Below are positions 10,430 to 19,860 of a stretch of 46,822 nucleotides of DNA, in pieces. The notes beneath the pieces were generated by a model. That model ran no database searches and was not told where the DNA came from. It was given only the letters and a program-made list of their open reading frames with translations. The stretch spans positions 1 to 46,822 of the forward strand of contig JAGWRZ010000026.1 in the NCBI GenBank assembly GCA_028876365.1, in the 5' to 3' direction. Origin of the DNA: Acidobacteriota bacterium (GTDB lineage Bacteria; Actinomycetota; Thermoleophilia; Gaiellales; Gaiellaceae). Position numbers and translations under genes: made by a program. Numbering within the stretch: position 1 is the stretch's first letter; every line of letters starts with the position of its first letter.

Positions 10430-12198
10430 GTCAGCTTGTACGCACGCATCTCGTTCGCATAGCGCGTGAACCCGTGACCCTCGTCGTCGAACACGACGTA
10501 GTCGACCTCGCGCCCGAGCTCGCGCAGCCGCTCGACCATCTGATCCGACTCCGACTGCACGACGCGCGGGTCCTTGGCGCCCTGGATGACGAGCATCGCC
10601 GCGCGCACGTCCTCGACGTAGGTGATCGGAGACCGTTCGCGCAGGAAAGCCTCCTCGGTGTCGGGGTCGCCCACCCATTCCGCCATGAACCGCAGCCACT
10701 GCGGCGGGACGGCCCGGACGAACGTGACGAGGTTCGACGGCCCGAAGATGTCGACGGCGGCGCGCCAGTATTCGGGCAGCCGCGTCACGCACGTGAGCGT
10801 CGCGAAGCCGCCGTAGGAGCCGCCGAAGACGGCGAGGCGGCCGCCGTCGACGAACGGCTGCGCCTTCAGCCACTCCGCGGCGGCGCGCCAGTCCTCGAGG
10901 TCGCCGCCGCCCCAGTCGTGGTGGATGAGCTTCTGGTAGCTCTTGCCGTAGCCGGTGGAGCCGCGGATGTTCGTCGCCAGCACGCCGATGCCGCGCGACA
11001 GGAGGTACTGCACGTAGGAGCGGTAGAGCGGCTTCTCCTGCGCCTCCGGGCCGCCGTGGATGAGGACCGCGAACGGCGCTGCGCCGTCTCCGTCGGGCCG
11101 GTACAGCCAGGCGGGAATCTCGCGGCCGTCGAAGCTCGCGTAGCGGATGAGCTCGGGCGCGCGCATCTCGAGCTCGAGCAGCGCCGGCTCGCGGCTCTCC
11201 GTCACGGGATGCGCCTCGCCGGTCGCCGTGTCGACGACGTAGACCTCTCCCGGCCGCGTCGGCTGATCCCAGACGAGGGCGAGCGTCGCGCCGTCGTGCG
11301 AGAGGTTGAGGCCGGAGCCGAAGACCGCGATCGTCCCGTCCGGGAGCCTCGGCTCGGGGAGGTCGACGCCGCGCTCGACGTCGCGGAGCCGGAGGCGGGC
11401 CCATCCGTCGTCGTTCTCGATCCACGCGAGCACACGACCGTCGCCCGAGCCCGCGAGCTCCTCGATGTCGTGCTCGGGCGTCACGAGCCATTCGACCGGT
11501 CCGTCGAGCGGTTTGAACGCGAGGCCGCTGAACTCGCGGCCCTCGTCGGTGAGCAGGAAGAAGCCGGAGCCGTCGCTCTTCCACGGTCCGGGGGAGTTCT
11601 TCACCTCGCCCTCGTGCGGCGTCCGCTCGGTGGCCTCGCCCGACTCGATCTCCACCGTCCAGAGCGAGACGTCGGTGTTCGAGCGGAACTCCGCGACGAG
11701 CAGCTGCGAGCCGTCGGGGGAGAACCCGAACGCAAACGTGTACTTCCCTTCGCCGAAGAGGTACCGCGGCTCCGCCTCGTCCTCGGCCCAGACGAAGACC
11801 TCGCCGTCGGTCGGCGTACGCGAGTTGGCGGAGAACGCGAAGCTTGCGCCGTCCGGCGCCCACGCGGAGGGCGTGATCCCGTGCTGGACGTGCGCGAGGT
11901 CGGTGACCTGCTCGACCGCGCCTCCGGGTGGGATGCGGTACAGCTGGTAGAACTCGTCGCCGTCGCGATCGGCTGCGAAGAGGATCGTGCCGTCGCCACG
12001 CACCGCGACCGTCCGGACGGCGTGGTCGTCGAAACGCGTCAGCTGCTCGGCCTCGCCCCCGGCGATCCCGACCGACCACAGGTTGAACTGACCGGACCGG
12101 TTGGTCGAGAAGAGCACGCGCGAGGCGTCGGGCGTCAGCTCGGCGACCGGCAGGAAGCGCCGGTACGCGAGGTAGTCCTCGAAAGGAGCCCGGCCCAC
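10399..12198 (-). CDS. S9-family (prolyl oligopeptidase-like) serine peptidase
   Basis: 599 aa; N-terminal beta-propeller-like repeats, catalytic GGSYGG motif, C-terminal DDEGHGF His motif. Confidence 0.92.
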   Translation of the reverse strand: MGRAPFEDYLAYRRFLPVAELTPDASRVLFSTNRSGQFNLWSVGIAGGEAEQLTRFDDHAVRTVAVRGDGTILFAADRDGDEFYQLYRIPPGGAVEQVTDLAHVQHGITPSAWAPDGASFAFSANSRTPTDGEVFVWAEDEAEPRYLFGEGKYTFAFGFSPDGSQLLVAEFRSNTDVSLWTVEIESGEATERTPHEGEVKNSPGPWKSDGSGFFLLTDEGREFSGLAFKPLDGPVEWLVTPEHDIEELAGSGDGRVLAWIENDDGWARLRLRDVERGVDLPEPRLPDGTIAVFGSGLNLSHDGATLALVWDQPTRPGEVYVVDTATGEAHPVTESREPALLELEMRAPELIRYASFDGREIPAWLYRPDGDGAAPFAVLIHGGPEAQEKPLYRSYVQYLLSRGIGVLATNIRGSTGYGKSYQKLIHHDWGGGDLEDWRAAAEWLKAQPFVDGGRLAVFGGSYGGFATLTCVTRLPEYWRAAVDIFGPSNLVTFVRAVPPQWLRFMAEWVGDPDTEEAFLRERSPITYVEDVRAAMLVIQGAKDPRVVQSESDQMVERLRELGREVDYVVFDDEGHGFTRYANEMRAYKLTCEFLESHLS

Positions 12199-12207
12199 GC
12201 GGTGAGC

Positions 12208-13152
12208 CTACAGACGCAGGACGGCCGCGCCGCGCACTCCGCCGGCACGCATCCGGTCGAGCGCCGCGTTCGCGTCCTCGAGCGGGAACACCTCGATCTC
12301 GGCGCGCACGGGCACCTGCGGCGCGAGCGCGAGGAACTCCTCGCCGTCGCGACGGGTGAGGTTCGCGACCGAGCGAACGCTGCGCTCCTCCCACAGCAGC
12401 TCGTACGGGAACGACGGGATGTCGCTCATGTGGATGCCGGCGCAGACGACGGATCCGCCCCGGGCGAGAGCGGCGAGCGCGGCCGGGACGAGCGCGCCGA
12501 CCGGCGCGAAGACGATGGCGGCGTCGAGCCGTTCCGGCGGAAGCTCGTCCGACCATCCGGCCCACTCGCAGCCGAGCTCGAGCGCGAAGGCCCGGCCCTC
12601 CTCGTCGCCTGGACGCACGAAGCCGAACATGCGGCGGCCCTGATGTCGCGCCACCTGCGCGACGATGTGCGCCGAGGCGCCGAACCCGTAGAGGCCGAGT
12701 CGCTCGGCATCGCCGGCGAGCCGCAGCGCGCGGTAGCCGACGAGCCCGGCGCAGAGGAGCGGCGCCGCGTCGAGGTCGGAGTACCCGTCGGGGATCGGAA
12801 GGCAGTAGCGCTCGTCGGCGACGACGTAGTCCGCGTAGCCGCCGTCGAGGTCGTAGCCGGTGAAACGGGCGTGCTCGCACAGGTTCTCGCGGCCCCTCGT
12901 GCAGTACCGGCACGTTCCATCCGTCCAGCCGAGCCAGGGGACGCCGAGGCGGCGGCCGTCATCGGCTTCGCCGACCACCTGGTGGCCGGGAACGAGCGGC
13001 AGCTTCGGATGGGGCAGATCGCCGTCGACGACGTGGAGGTCGGTGCGGCAGAGACCGCACGCGCGCACGCGCAGGCGGATCTGCCCGGGGCCGGGCTCCG
13101 GCTCGGGCAGCTCGCGCAGCTCGAGGGGCTCGCGCTGCGCGGAGAGCACCAT
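12208..13152 (-). CDS. Zinc-binding alcohol dehydrogenase family protein
   Basis: RVRACGLCRTDLHVVDGDLP...VPGHQVVG...CRYCTRGRENLCEHARFTGYDLDGGYADYV: catalytic and structural zinc motifs of MDR alcohol dehydrogenases. Alternative in-frame GTG at 13161. Confidence 0.9.
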   Translation of the reverse strand: MVLSAQREPLELRELPEPEPGPGQIRLRVRACGLCRTDLHVVDGDLPHPKLPLVPGHQVVGEADDGRRLGVPWLGWTDGTCRYCTRGRENLCEHARFTGYDLDGGYADYVVADERYCLPIPDGYSDLDAAPLLCAGLVGYRALRLAGDAERLGLYGFGASAHIVAQVARHQGRRMFGFVRPGDEEGRAFALELGCEWAGWSDELPPERLDAAIVFAPVGALVPAALAALARGGSVVCAGIHMSDIPSFPYELLWEERSVRSVANLTRRDGEEFLALAPQVPVRAEIEVFPLEDANAALDRMRAGGVRGAAVLRL

Positions 13153-13176
13153 CGCGCGCACGAGTAGATTCTGGCG

Positions 13177-14214
13177 GTGCAGAGCACCCTGCCGTACGGG
13201 TGGTACACCGATCCCGAGATCCTCCGACGCGAACAGGAGCGCATCTTCCGCTCCGCCTGGCAGTACGTCGGGCACCTGGGGCAGCTGCCGGAGCCCGGGA
13301 CGTTCTTCGCCGGGAGGGCCGGCCGCACGCCTGTCGTGGTGACGCGCGCGCGTGACGACGTCGTGCGTGCGTTCGTGAACGTGTGCCGCCACCGCGGGTT
13401 CGTCGTCGCTTCGGGCGAGGGCAGGCGCGAGACGCTCCAATGTCCGTATCACGCGTGGACGTACGGGCTCGACGGCCGCCTGCGCAGCGCGCCGCGCTCG
13501 GATGAGGAGGATGGATTCCCGCGCGGGGAGCTCGGGCTCGTTCCCGCAGAGGTGGGGACGTGGGGACCGTTCGTGTTCGTCACCACCGCCGCCGACGCGG
13601 AGCCGCTGTCGGACGCACTCGGGTCGATGCCGGCGCAGGTGGCGGAGCTCGGGCTCGACGTCGACGACCTCGTGTTCCACTCGCGGTGGGAGGCGGAGCT
13701 CGAGGCGAACTGGAAGATCGTGTGCGAGAACTTCCTCGAGTGCTACCACTGCCAGGTCGCGCATCCTGCGTTCGCCGAGGTGATCGACACCTCGACGGAT
13801 GCGTACGCGCTGGCGACGGACGGCCGCCTGTCGAGCCAGCGCGGGCCGGTGCGGGCGGACGTCGGGGTCGAAGGCGAGCTCCAGCGCTCCCAGTTCCACT
13901 TCCTCTGGCCGAACCTCGGCGTGAACATCTTCGCCGGGCACGCCAACCTCTCGATCGGGCCGATGGTGCCGCTGACGCCGGACCGGACGTACCGGTTCCT
14001 CGACTACTTCTTCGGCAGCGGCGTCGACCGGGCGTGGATCGACGACCTGATGGCGTTCGATACCCAGGTCGGGAACGAGGACCGCGCCCTCGTCGAGGGC
14101 GTCCACCGCGGGATGGCGAGCGGCGCTCTCGACCACGGCGTCCTCATGGGCCGGAGCGAGCAGCTCATCTCGCACTTCCAGGGCCTGACGGCAGCCGCGC
14201 TGGACATCGGCTGA
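13177..14214 (+). CDS. Rieske [2Fe-2S] aromatic ring-hydroxylating oxygenase alpha subunit
   Basis: CRHRGF...CPYHAWTYGLDGRL Rieske motif; ENFLECYHCQVAHPAF mononuclear-iron motif; GTG start. Confidence 0.92.
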   Translation: MQSTLPYGWYTDPEILRREQERIFRSAWQYVGHLGQLPEPGTFFAGRAGRTPVVVTRARDDVVRAFVNVCRHRGFVVASGEGRRETLQCPYHAWTYGLDGRLRSAPRSDEEDGFPRGELGLVPAEVGTWGPFVFVTTAADAEPLSDALGSMPAQVAELGLDVDDLVFHSRWEAELEANWKIVCENFLECYHCQVAHPAFAEVIDTSTDAYALATDGRLSSQRGPVRADVGVEGELQRSQFHFLWPNLGVNIFAGHANLSIGPMVPLTPDRTYRFLDYFFGSGVDRAWIDDLMAFDTQVGNEDRALVEGVHRGMASGALDHGVLMGRSEQLISHFQGLTAAALDIG

Positions 14215-14222
14215 AGAGGGCG

Positions 14223-14365
14223 CTACCGGGGACAGTCCCCATCACGGGATCGCGAGGATCTCGTCTCGCCTGCGCGACACGTCCGGGGGCTTGCGCCCCC
14301 GGTGCGCGCGTCACGAGAGCGTCGCGACTTCCAACCGGTCTCGTGACGGGGACTGTCCCCGGTAG
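14223..14365. repeat. Palindromic repeat element with 24-bp terminal inverted repeats
   Basis: ctaccggggacagtccccatcacg (14223-14246) and cgtgacggggactgtccccggtag (14342-14365) match at 23 of 24 positions as inverted repeats; internal perfect hairpin ccgggggc-ttgc-gcccccgg (14283-14302). Confidence 0.8.
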
Positions 14366-14450
14366 TGCCCCGATCAGCCGGGGCGGCCCTGGAGACTGGG
14401 CCCGCGCCGCGATAGATTCGACCCTTCCTGCAACTCAGAGGAGGGCAACG

Positions 14451-15254
14451 TTGAAACATCTAGTCGCGGCCGTCCTGCTCGCGGCTCTCGTCGCCGTTCC
14501 GGTGGCGACCGCGAAGCCGGCCGCCGCCCCCACGCTCAAGCCCGGCCAGCTGACCGTCGGGCTCAACCCGCCGGCCGTCGGCTTCCAGATCGGGACGCTG
14601 CGCGGCAACGACGTCATCAACCCGAGCGGCTTCGAGATCGACTTGGCGAAAGACATCGCGGCGAAGCTCGGCATCTCCGCGGCGAACATCAAGTGGATCA
14701 ACATCCCGTTCGACACGCTCTTCCGCCCCGGGTCGAAGCCGTTCGACTTCGCCTTCGAGGAGTCGACGATCACCGCCGCGCGCGCGAAGGCGGTCGACTT
14801 CACCGCGCCGTACTTCAATGCGAACCAGGGCGTGCTCCTCAAGGTCGGAGCGACGGTCCCGCACAGCCTCGCCGACCTGAAGAAGATGACGATCTGCGCC
14901 CAGTCGACGACGACCGGGCTCGACTACGTGCAGCACCAGCTCCACGCGTCCAAGGTCCAGATCTACAACACGACGGCGGCGGCGTTCGCGGCCGTGCAGG
15001 CCGGCCGCTGCGACGCCTTCGTCATGGACGTCCCCATCATCGCGTCGCAGAAGAAGACGAAGCCGTCGGCATACGGGCCGATCGCGGGCCAGATCGAGAC
15101 GCACGAGCAGTACGGCGGCGTTCTCGCGAAAGGCTCGAAGCTGACGCCGTTCGTCTCGAAGGCGATCAGGGCCCTGACGGCGGACGGGACGATCGCGAAG
15201 CTCCAAAAGAAGTGGTTCGCGATCGACGTGGCGAAGATCCCGGTGCTGAAGTAG
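14451..15254 (+). CDS. Amino-acid (polar) ABC transporter substrate-binding protein
   Basis: TTG start after GAGGAGG RBS; (M)KHLVAAVLLAALVAVPVATAKPAAAPTLKPGQLTVG signal peptide; SBP_bac_3-like GFEIDLAKDIAAKLG. Confidence 0.9.
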   Translation: MKHLVAAVLLAALVAVPVATAKPAAAPTLKPGQLTVGLNPPAVGFQIGTLRGNDVINPSGFEIDLAKDIAAKLGISAANIKWINIPFDTLFRPGSKPFDFAFEESTITAARAKAVDFTAPYFNANQGVLLKVGATVPHSLADLKKMTICAQSTTTGLDYVQHQLHASKVQIYNTTAAAFAAVQAGRCDAFVMDVPIIASQKKTKPSAYGPIAGQIETHEQYGGVLAKGSKLTPFVSKAIRALTADGTIAKLQKKWFAIDVAKIPVLK

Positions 15255-15264
15255 GGACGGCGAC

Positions 15265-15972
15265 GTGCACCGCGTCCTCCAGGACTTCGCCGACCCGTTC
15301 TACTTCAGACAGGTCCTGCCGGACATCTGGTCGGGCTTCCTGATCAACGTCCACATGATGGTGATCGCGGAGGCGCTGGTGCTCGTCCTCGCCCTCGTGC
15401 TGGCGATCGTACGGGGCTTGCCGGGCCGCGGAGCGAAGCCGTTCCGCGGCCTGGCGATCGTGTACACGGACTTCTTCCGGGGCACGCCCCTCACGATCGT
15501 CGCGTACGCGTTCATCCTCGGCGTCCCCGGTCTGCGATACGCGGGGATCTCGAACTACTCGAACGAGGTGTACGGGATCATGGCGCTCACCGTCGTGTAC
15601 ACCGCCTATGTCACCGAGGTGTATCGCGCCGGCATCGAATCGGTGCACGGAAGCCAGCGGATGGCGGCCCGCTCGCTCGGGCTCTCGTACGGCCAGGCAA
15701 TGCGCTACGTCGTGCTTCCGCAGGCGATCCGCCGGGTTGTGCCGCCGCTGCTGAACGACTTCATCGGGCTGCAGAAGGACACTGCGATCATCGGCGCCAT
15801 CGGCGTCACCGAGGCGGCCGCGCAGGGTCAGAACTTCGCGAGCAGCTACTTCAACTTCACGGGCTTTCTCGTGGGCGCCGTCTTCTTCATCTACCTGACG
15901 ATCCCCCTCGCGCGGTTCACGGACCACCTGATCAAGCAGCGCGAGCTCCGCGAGCGTGCGGCGATGGTGTGA
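15265..15972 (+). CDS. Amino-acid ABC transporter permease
   Basis: 235 aa; [13 protein letters not shown] and [42 protein letters not shown] motifs. Confidence 0.93.
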   Translation: MHRVLQDFADPFYFRQVLPDIWSGFLINVHMMVIAEALVLVLALVLAIVRGLPGRGAKPFRGLAIVYTDFFRGTPLTIVAYAFILGVPGLRYAGISNYSNEVYGIMALTVVYTAYVTEVYRAGIESVHGSQRMAARSLGLSYGQAMRYVVLPQAIRRVVPPLLNDFIGLQKDTAIIGAIGVTEAAAQGQNFASSYFNFTGFLVGAVFFIYLTIPLARFTDHLIKQRELRERAAMV

Positions 15973-16724
15973 ACGCGAACGGCCATTTCGTCGCGCTCGA
16001 AGGAGTGACGAAGCGGTTCGGCGATCTCGAGGTCCTCCGTCGCGTCAACCTCACGGTCGAAGAGCACAACGTCGTGTGCCTGATCGGAGCCTCCGGCTCG
16101 GGCAAGTCGACGCTCCTGCGCTGCATCAACCTCCTCGAGAAGGTCGACGAGGGGCGGATCGTCGTCGACGGCGAGGAGATCACGAACGGCCAGGTCGATG
16201 TCAACGCCCTCCGGCGCAAGATCGGAATCGTCTTTCAGGCGTACAACCTGTTCCCCCACATGACGGTCCTCCAGAACGTCTCGCTCGCCCCGCGGAAGGT
16301 GCGCGGCCTCGACCGCGAGACGTCACGGGAGGTCGCGATGGAGCTCCTCCGGCGGATCGGCCTGGAGGACAAGGCGAACGAGTTCCCCGATCGCCTCTCG
16401 GGCGGACAGCAGCAGCGCGTCGCGATCGCGCGCGCCCTGGCGATGAATCCCCGGCTGCTGCTCCTCGACGAGATCACGTCGGCGCTCGACCCACAGCTCG
16501 TCTCCGAGGTGCTGAACCTCGTTCGCTCGCTCACCGAAGTCGGGATGACGATGATCATCGCGACCCACGAGATGACGTTCGCGCGGGAGGTGTCGGACCG
16601 AGTCTGCTTCCTCGACGGCGGAGTCATCTACGAACAGGGGCCGCCGGAGCAGATCTTCAGCAACCCGAGCGAGCCGCGCACGCGCGAATTCCTCGCCCGC
16701 ATTATCGAAGCGGGGCGCCTGTGA
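15969..16724 (+). CDS. Amino-acid ABC transporter ATP-binding protein (GlnQ-like)
   Basis: [51 protein letters not shown]. Confidence 0.95.
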   Translation: MNANGHFVALEGVTKRFGDLEVLRRVNLTVEEHNVVCLIGASGSGKSTLLRCINLLEKVDEGRIVVDGEEITNGQVDVNALRRKIGIVFQAYNLFPHMTVLQNVSLAPRKVRGLDRETSREVAMELLRRIGLEDKANEFPDRLSGGQQQRVAIARALAMNPRLLLLDEITSALDPQLVSEVLNLVRSLTEVGMTMIIATHEMTFAREVSDRVCFLDGGVIYEQGPPEQIFSNPSEPRTREFLARIIEAGRL

Positions 16725-17287
16725 GCGCGGGACGGCTGATCCGGTCGCGGGCCCCCCTCGCGGTCGGCGCCCTGATCGCGGTGCCGCTGTACTTCGCGAC
16801 GCTGATGGCGACCTCGCTCGCCCTCGACAAGCCGCACGTCGTCAGGGGGCATCCGGGGCCGAGCTCGACGGGCACCGAGCTCGCGATCTACTCGGCCGCG
16901 CTCATCGCGCCCGCGATCCTCCTCGCCGCCGGCGCCGCCGGCATGGTCGTGCGGAGGGTCGGCGTCGCTCTCCCTGCGATCGCGGGGATCGTCTGCTGCC
17001 TCGTGCTGCCGGGGATCTCCCGCGGCTGGATCGCGCGGCACGAGCGGCGCTTCCCGCTCGGCGTCGACTTCATCGCGGACAACAACGCCTCGAACCTGAG
17101 CAACCGCGGCGAATGGGAGCACGCGGCACAGGCGACCGTGTCGAGCATGTGCCACTGGACGACGGGTCTCGCGGTGGGCGCGATCGTGGTCGCCGTGCTG
17201 CTCGAGATCCGGCGGTACCGCGGGAGCGACGCGATCGTCGTCGGGCCACCGCCCGACACGACAGGCGGCGCGCCCCAGATCACCTAA
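16721..17287 (+). CDS. Hypothetical membrane protein, last gene of the amino-acid ABC operon
   Basis: GTG start overlapping the ATPase stop; 188 aa with several TM segments. Confidence 0.7.
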   Translation: MSAGRLIRSRAPLAVGALIAVPLYFATLMATSLALDKPHVVRGHPGPSSTGTELAIYSAALIAPAILLAAGAAGMVVRRVGVALPAIAGIVCCLVLPGISRGWIARHERRFPLGVDFIADNNASNLSNRGEWEHAAQATVSSMCHWTTGLAVGAIVVAVLLEIRRYRGSDAIVVGPPPDTTGGAPQIT

Positions 17288-17715
17288 TCGCGCGAGAGGA
17301 GCGTGCGCGCGGTGTCGTGCGCGGCCTCGTCGCGCTCGGCCCACAGGCGCTCCGCGAGGAAGCCGAGGACGTCGCGGATCGAGACGACGCCGACGAGGTT
17401 GCCGCCCTCGACGACGGGCAGGTGCCGCAGATTGCGCGCGCCCATCATCTGCGCGGCGTCGAGGATGGTCACGTCCGAGGAGACGCTCAGCGGTCCGGGC
17501 GTCATCACGTCGCGCAGCAGCACGGTCCCGAACGAGGCCCCGGCGCCGGCGAGCCGCAGCACGTCGCGCTCCGTGAAGATGCCGACGAGCTCCGGTCCTT
17601 CCACGACGAGAACCGAGCCGACGCCCGCATCGAGCATCGTCCGGATCGCTTCGGCCGCGCTCTGATCCGGGCGCGCCGTGACGAGCTTGACCCGCATGAC
17701 GCCGCCGATGTGCAT
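17284..17715 (-). CDS. CBS-domain-pair protein
   Basis: 143 aa: MHIGGVMRVKLVTARPDQSAAEAIRTMLDAGVGSVLVVEGPELVGIFTERDVLRLAG...LRHLPVVEGGNLVGVVSIRDVL; two CBS motifs. Confidence 0.93.
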   Translation of the reverse strand: MHIGGVMRVKLVTARPDQSAAEAIRTMLDAGVGSVLVVEGPELVGIFTERDVLRLAGAGASFGTVLLRDVMTPGPLSVSSDVTILDAAQMMGARNLRHLPVVEGGNLVGVVSIRDVLGFLAERLWAERDEAAHDTARTLLSRD

Positions 17716-17823
17716 CCTCGACCTCCCGTCTCGCTGGTGACGATCGGCACGTTACTCGACCGGAGGGCCCCGTGTCTTCCAGGATCGGTCCCGGGAAAGC
17801 GATTCGGGAGGGTCCCGCACGCC

Positions 17824-18003
17824 GGAAGCACCGCCCTCCGCATGGTCGCCGGGCTCGAGGAGATCTCGAGCCGCGTGCTCAGGATCGGCGACCGCACAGT
17901 CGGCAACGTTCCCTCGCGCGACGGCGCCATCGCCATGGTCTTCCAGAGCCACGCGCCCTACCCGCATCTCTCCGTGCACGACAACATCTCGACTCGTCGA
18001 TGA
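17824..18003 (+). pseudogene. Truncated relic of a sugar ABC transporter ATPase (UgpC/MsmK-type)
   Basis: [59 protein letters not shown] aligns with [56 protein letters not shown] of the intact ATPase at 151-1173; most of Walker A, the signature motif and Walker B are missing. Confidence 0.75.
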
Positions 18004-18052
18004 CCGAAGCGATCGAGAGCTCCGAGGTGCGCGCGACCCACTGAGCTTCAGC

Positions 18053-18075
18053 TATCGTTAACCCGGTTAACGATA
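18053..18075. promoter_or_regulatory. Perfect palindromic operator overlapping the MarR start codon
   Basis: TATCGTTAACC-C-GGTTAACGATA: 11-bp perfect inverted repeat with 1-nt centre, ending on the A of the ATG. Confidence 0.8.
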
Positions 18076-18521
18076 TGCCGAAGACCGCAGTCGACACCGT
18101 GGCCCTCGCCGACGCCCTCCGGCCGGCACTGCTGCGCGTCGGCCGGGAGCTGCGCCACGAAGCCCGGGCGCTCGGGGCCTCTCCCGAGCAGGTCGCGCTG
18201 CTCGTGGGCATCAAGTACGCGCCCGGAATCGGCATCGGCGAGCTGGCGCGACGCGAACGGGTGAGCGCGCCGGCGATGACGAAGCACGTCGACCGTCTCG
18301 AGCGGGACGGCCTCGTCGAGCGGACGCAGAGCGAGGACGACCGCCGCCGGGTCGGCATCACCCTGACCGACGAGGGCCAGCGGCTCCTCCGCAGCGTCCG
18401 CTCCCGCCGCACGGCCTGGCTCGCCCAGCGGCTCGGCGAGCTGAACCGGTCCGAGCTCGCGGCGCTCGAGGCCGCGGTCGACCCGCTCTCACGGCTCCTG
18501 CACGAGGGCGAAGGACGATGA
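18075..18521 (+). CDS. MarR-family transcriptional regulator
   Basis: IGELARRERVSAPAMTKHVDRLERDGLVERTQSEDDRRRVGITLTDEGQRLL. Confidence 0.94.
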   Translation: MPKTAVDTVALADALRPALLRVGRELRHEARALGASPEQVALLVGIKYAPGIGIGELARRERVSAPAMTKHVDRLERDGLVERTQSEDDRRRVGITLTDEGQRLLRSVRSRRTAWLAQRLGELNRSELAALEAAVDPLSRLLHEGEGR

Positions 18522-19759
18522 AGAGCACGTTCTCGAGCCTCCGCTACCGCAACTACCGGCTCTTCTTCGCGGGACAGCTCGTGTCGCAGACCGGCTCGTG
18601 GATGCAGCGGATCGCGCTCGGCTGGTTCATCCTCCAGCTCACGCACGACGACGCGTTCGCCGTCGGCTTGATGGCGTTCGCGCAGTTCCTCCCGTTCACG
18701 ATCTTCGGCCTCTTCGCCGGCGTTCTCACGGACCGGATGGACGCGCGCCGGCTCGTGATCGCGACGCAGCTCGCGCAGACCGCGAGCGCCGCCGTCCTCA
18801 CGTGGATCGCCCTCGGCGGGCTCGCGCGCCCGTGGATGCTCTACGTGATCGCCTTCGTGAACGGCACCGTCCTCGTCCTCGACGTGCCCTCGCGCCAGCA
18901 GCTGACGTATCGCATGGTCGGCCGCGAGGTGCTCCCGAATGCGATCGCGCTCAACTCGAGCCTGTTCAACGCGTCCCGGATCTTCGGCCCGTCCGCCGCC
19001 GGTCTCCTCCTCGGCTTCGCCGGCGTCGGCGTCTGCTTCCTCGTCAACGCGATCAGCTTTCTCGCGGTGCTGCTCGGCCTCCTCGCCATGCGCACCCGGG
19101 ACTTCTTCCCGCTCGAGGAGTTCGAACGGCCTCGCATCCTCGCCGGCACGCGCGAAGGCCTCGCCTACGTGCGGCGCCAGCCGCGCATGCTCGCCGTGCT
19201 CGGGCTGACCGTCGTGCTCAGCACGTTCTGCTTCAACTTCAACGTCACGCTGCCGGTGCTCGCGAAGATCACGCTCCACGGGCACGGCGCGGTGTACGGG
19301 TTCCTGTCCGCGGTCTTCGGCGCGGGCGCGCTCGCCGGGGCGCTCGTCGCGGCCTCGCGAGCGCGCGCATCCGTGCGCGTGATGCTCATCGGCGCCCTCG
19401 TCTTCACCGGTGCGGAGCTGTTGCTCGCGCCGGTGCGAAACGCGATCGCGGCGGGCCTCCTCCTCTTCCTCGTCGGCGCCGGGTTCACCGCCTGGTCGGC
19501 GAACTCGAACGCCTCGATGCAGCTCGCTGCGCCCGACGCGCTCCGCGGCCGGATCATCGGCATCTACTTCTACGCGTTCAACGGGACCGGGCCGGTCGCC
19601 GGCATCCTCACCGGCTGGCTGTGCGCCCGCGGCGGGACAGAGCTCGCGTTCGCGGTCGCAGGCATCGTCGGGATCGCGGGAGCGCTCGCCGCCGGGGCCG
19701 CGCTCCGACGCCGTCCGCCGATTCAGATCCCGCGCCGGGCCGAGCACGCGCGCGCGTAG
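18518..19759 (+). CDS. MFS transporter (MFS_3/enterobactin-exporter-like)
   Basis: 413 aa; SSLRYRNYRLFFAGQLVSQTGSWMQRIALGWFILQLT typical N-terminus; 4-bp overlap with marR. Confidence 0.94.
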   Translation: MKSTFSSLRYRNYRLFFAGQLVSQTGSWMQRIALGWFILQLTHDDAFAVGLMAFAQFLPFTIFGLFAGVLTDRMDARRLVIATQLAQTASAAVLTWIALGGLARPWMLYVIAFVNGTVLVLDVPSRQQLTYRMVGREVLPNAIALNSSLFNASRIFGPSAAGLLLGFAGVGVCFLVNAISFLAVLLGLLAMRTRDFFPLEEFERPRILAGTREGLAYVRRQPRMLAVLGLTVVLSTFCFNFNVTLPVLAKITLHGHGAVYGFLSAVFGAGALAGALVAASRARASVRVMLIGALVFTGAELLLAPVRNAIAAGLLLFLVGAGFTAWSANSNASMQLAAPDALRGRIIGIYFYAFNGTGPVAGILTGWLCARGGTELAFAVAGIVGIAGALAAGAALRRRPPIQIPRRAEHARA

Positions 19760-19812
19760 AGCCTCGCCGCCGACGAGGCGCAAGTTTTTCGCCGGCGAAG
19801 CATCTGATCAGC

Positions 19813-19847
19813 GAGGCCGGGCGGTGGGCCGCAGCCCGTCCGGCCTC
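19813..19847. terminator. Hairpin between MFS and hydrolase genes (possible terminator without U-tract)
   Basis: gaggccgggcg (19813-19823) ... cgtccggcctc (19837-19847), 10 of 11 pairs Watson-Crick, remaining pair G-T. Confidence 0.35.
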
Positions 19848-19860
19848 ATATCCTCCGTTC

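Noticed and set aside
10430-12913. 1159-aa reverse ORF 9434..12913
   Set aside because: Only the 9434-10429 part is protein-like; the rest is the shadow frame of the S9 peptidase and ADH genes, typical of high-GC DNA.
17772-18044. ORF 17772..18044 (+, 90 aa) as a gene
   Set aside because: Arg/His-rich shadow frame over the ABC ATPase relic with no recognisable motif.
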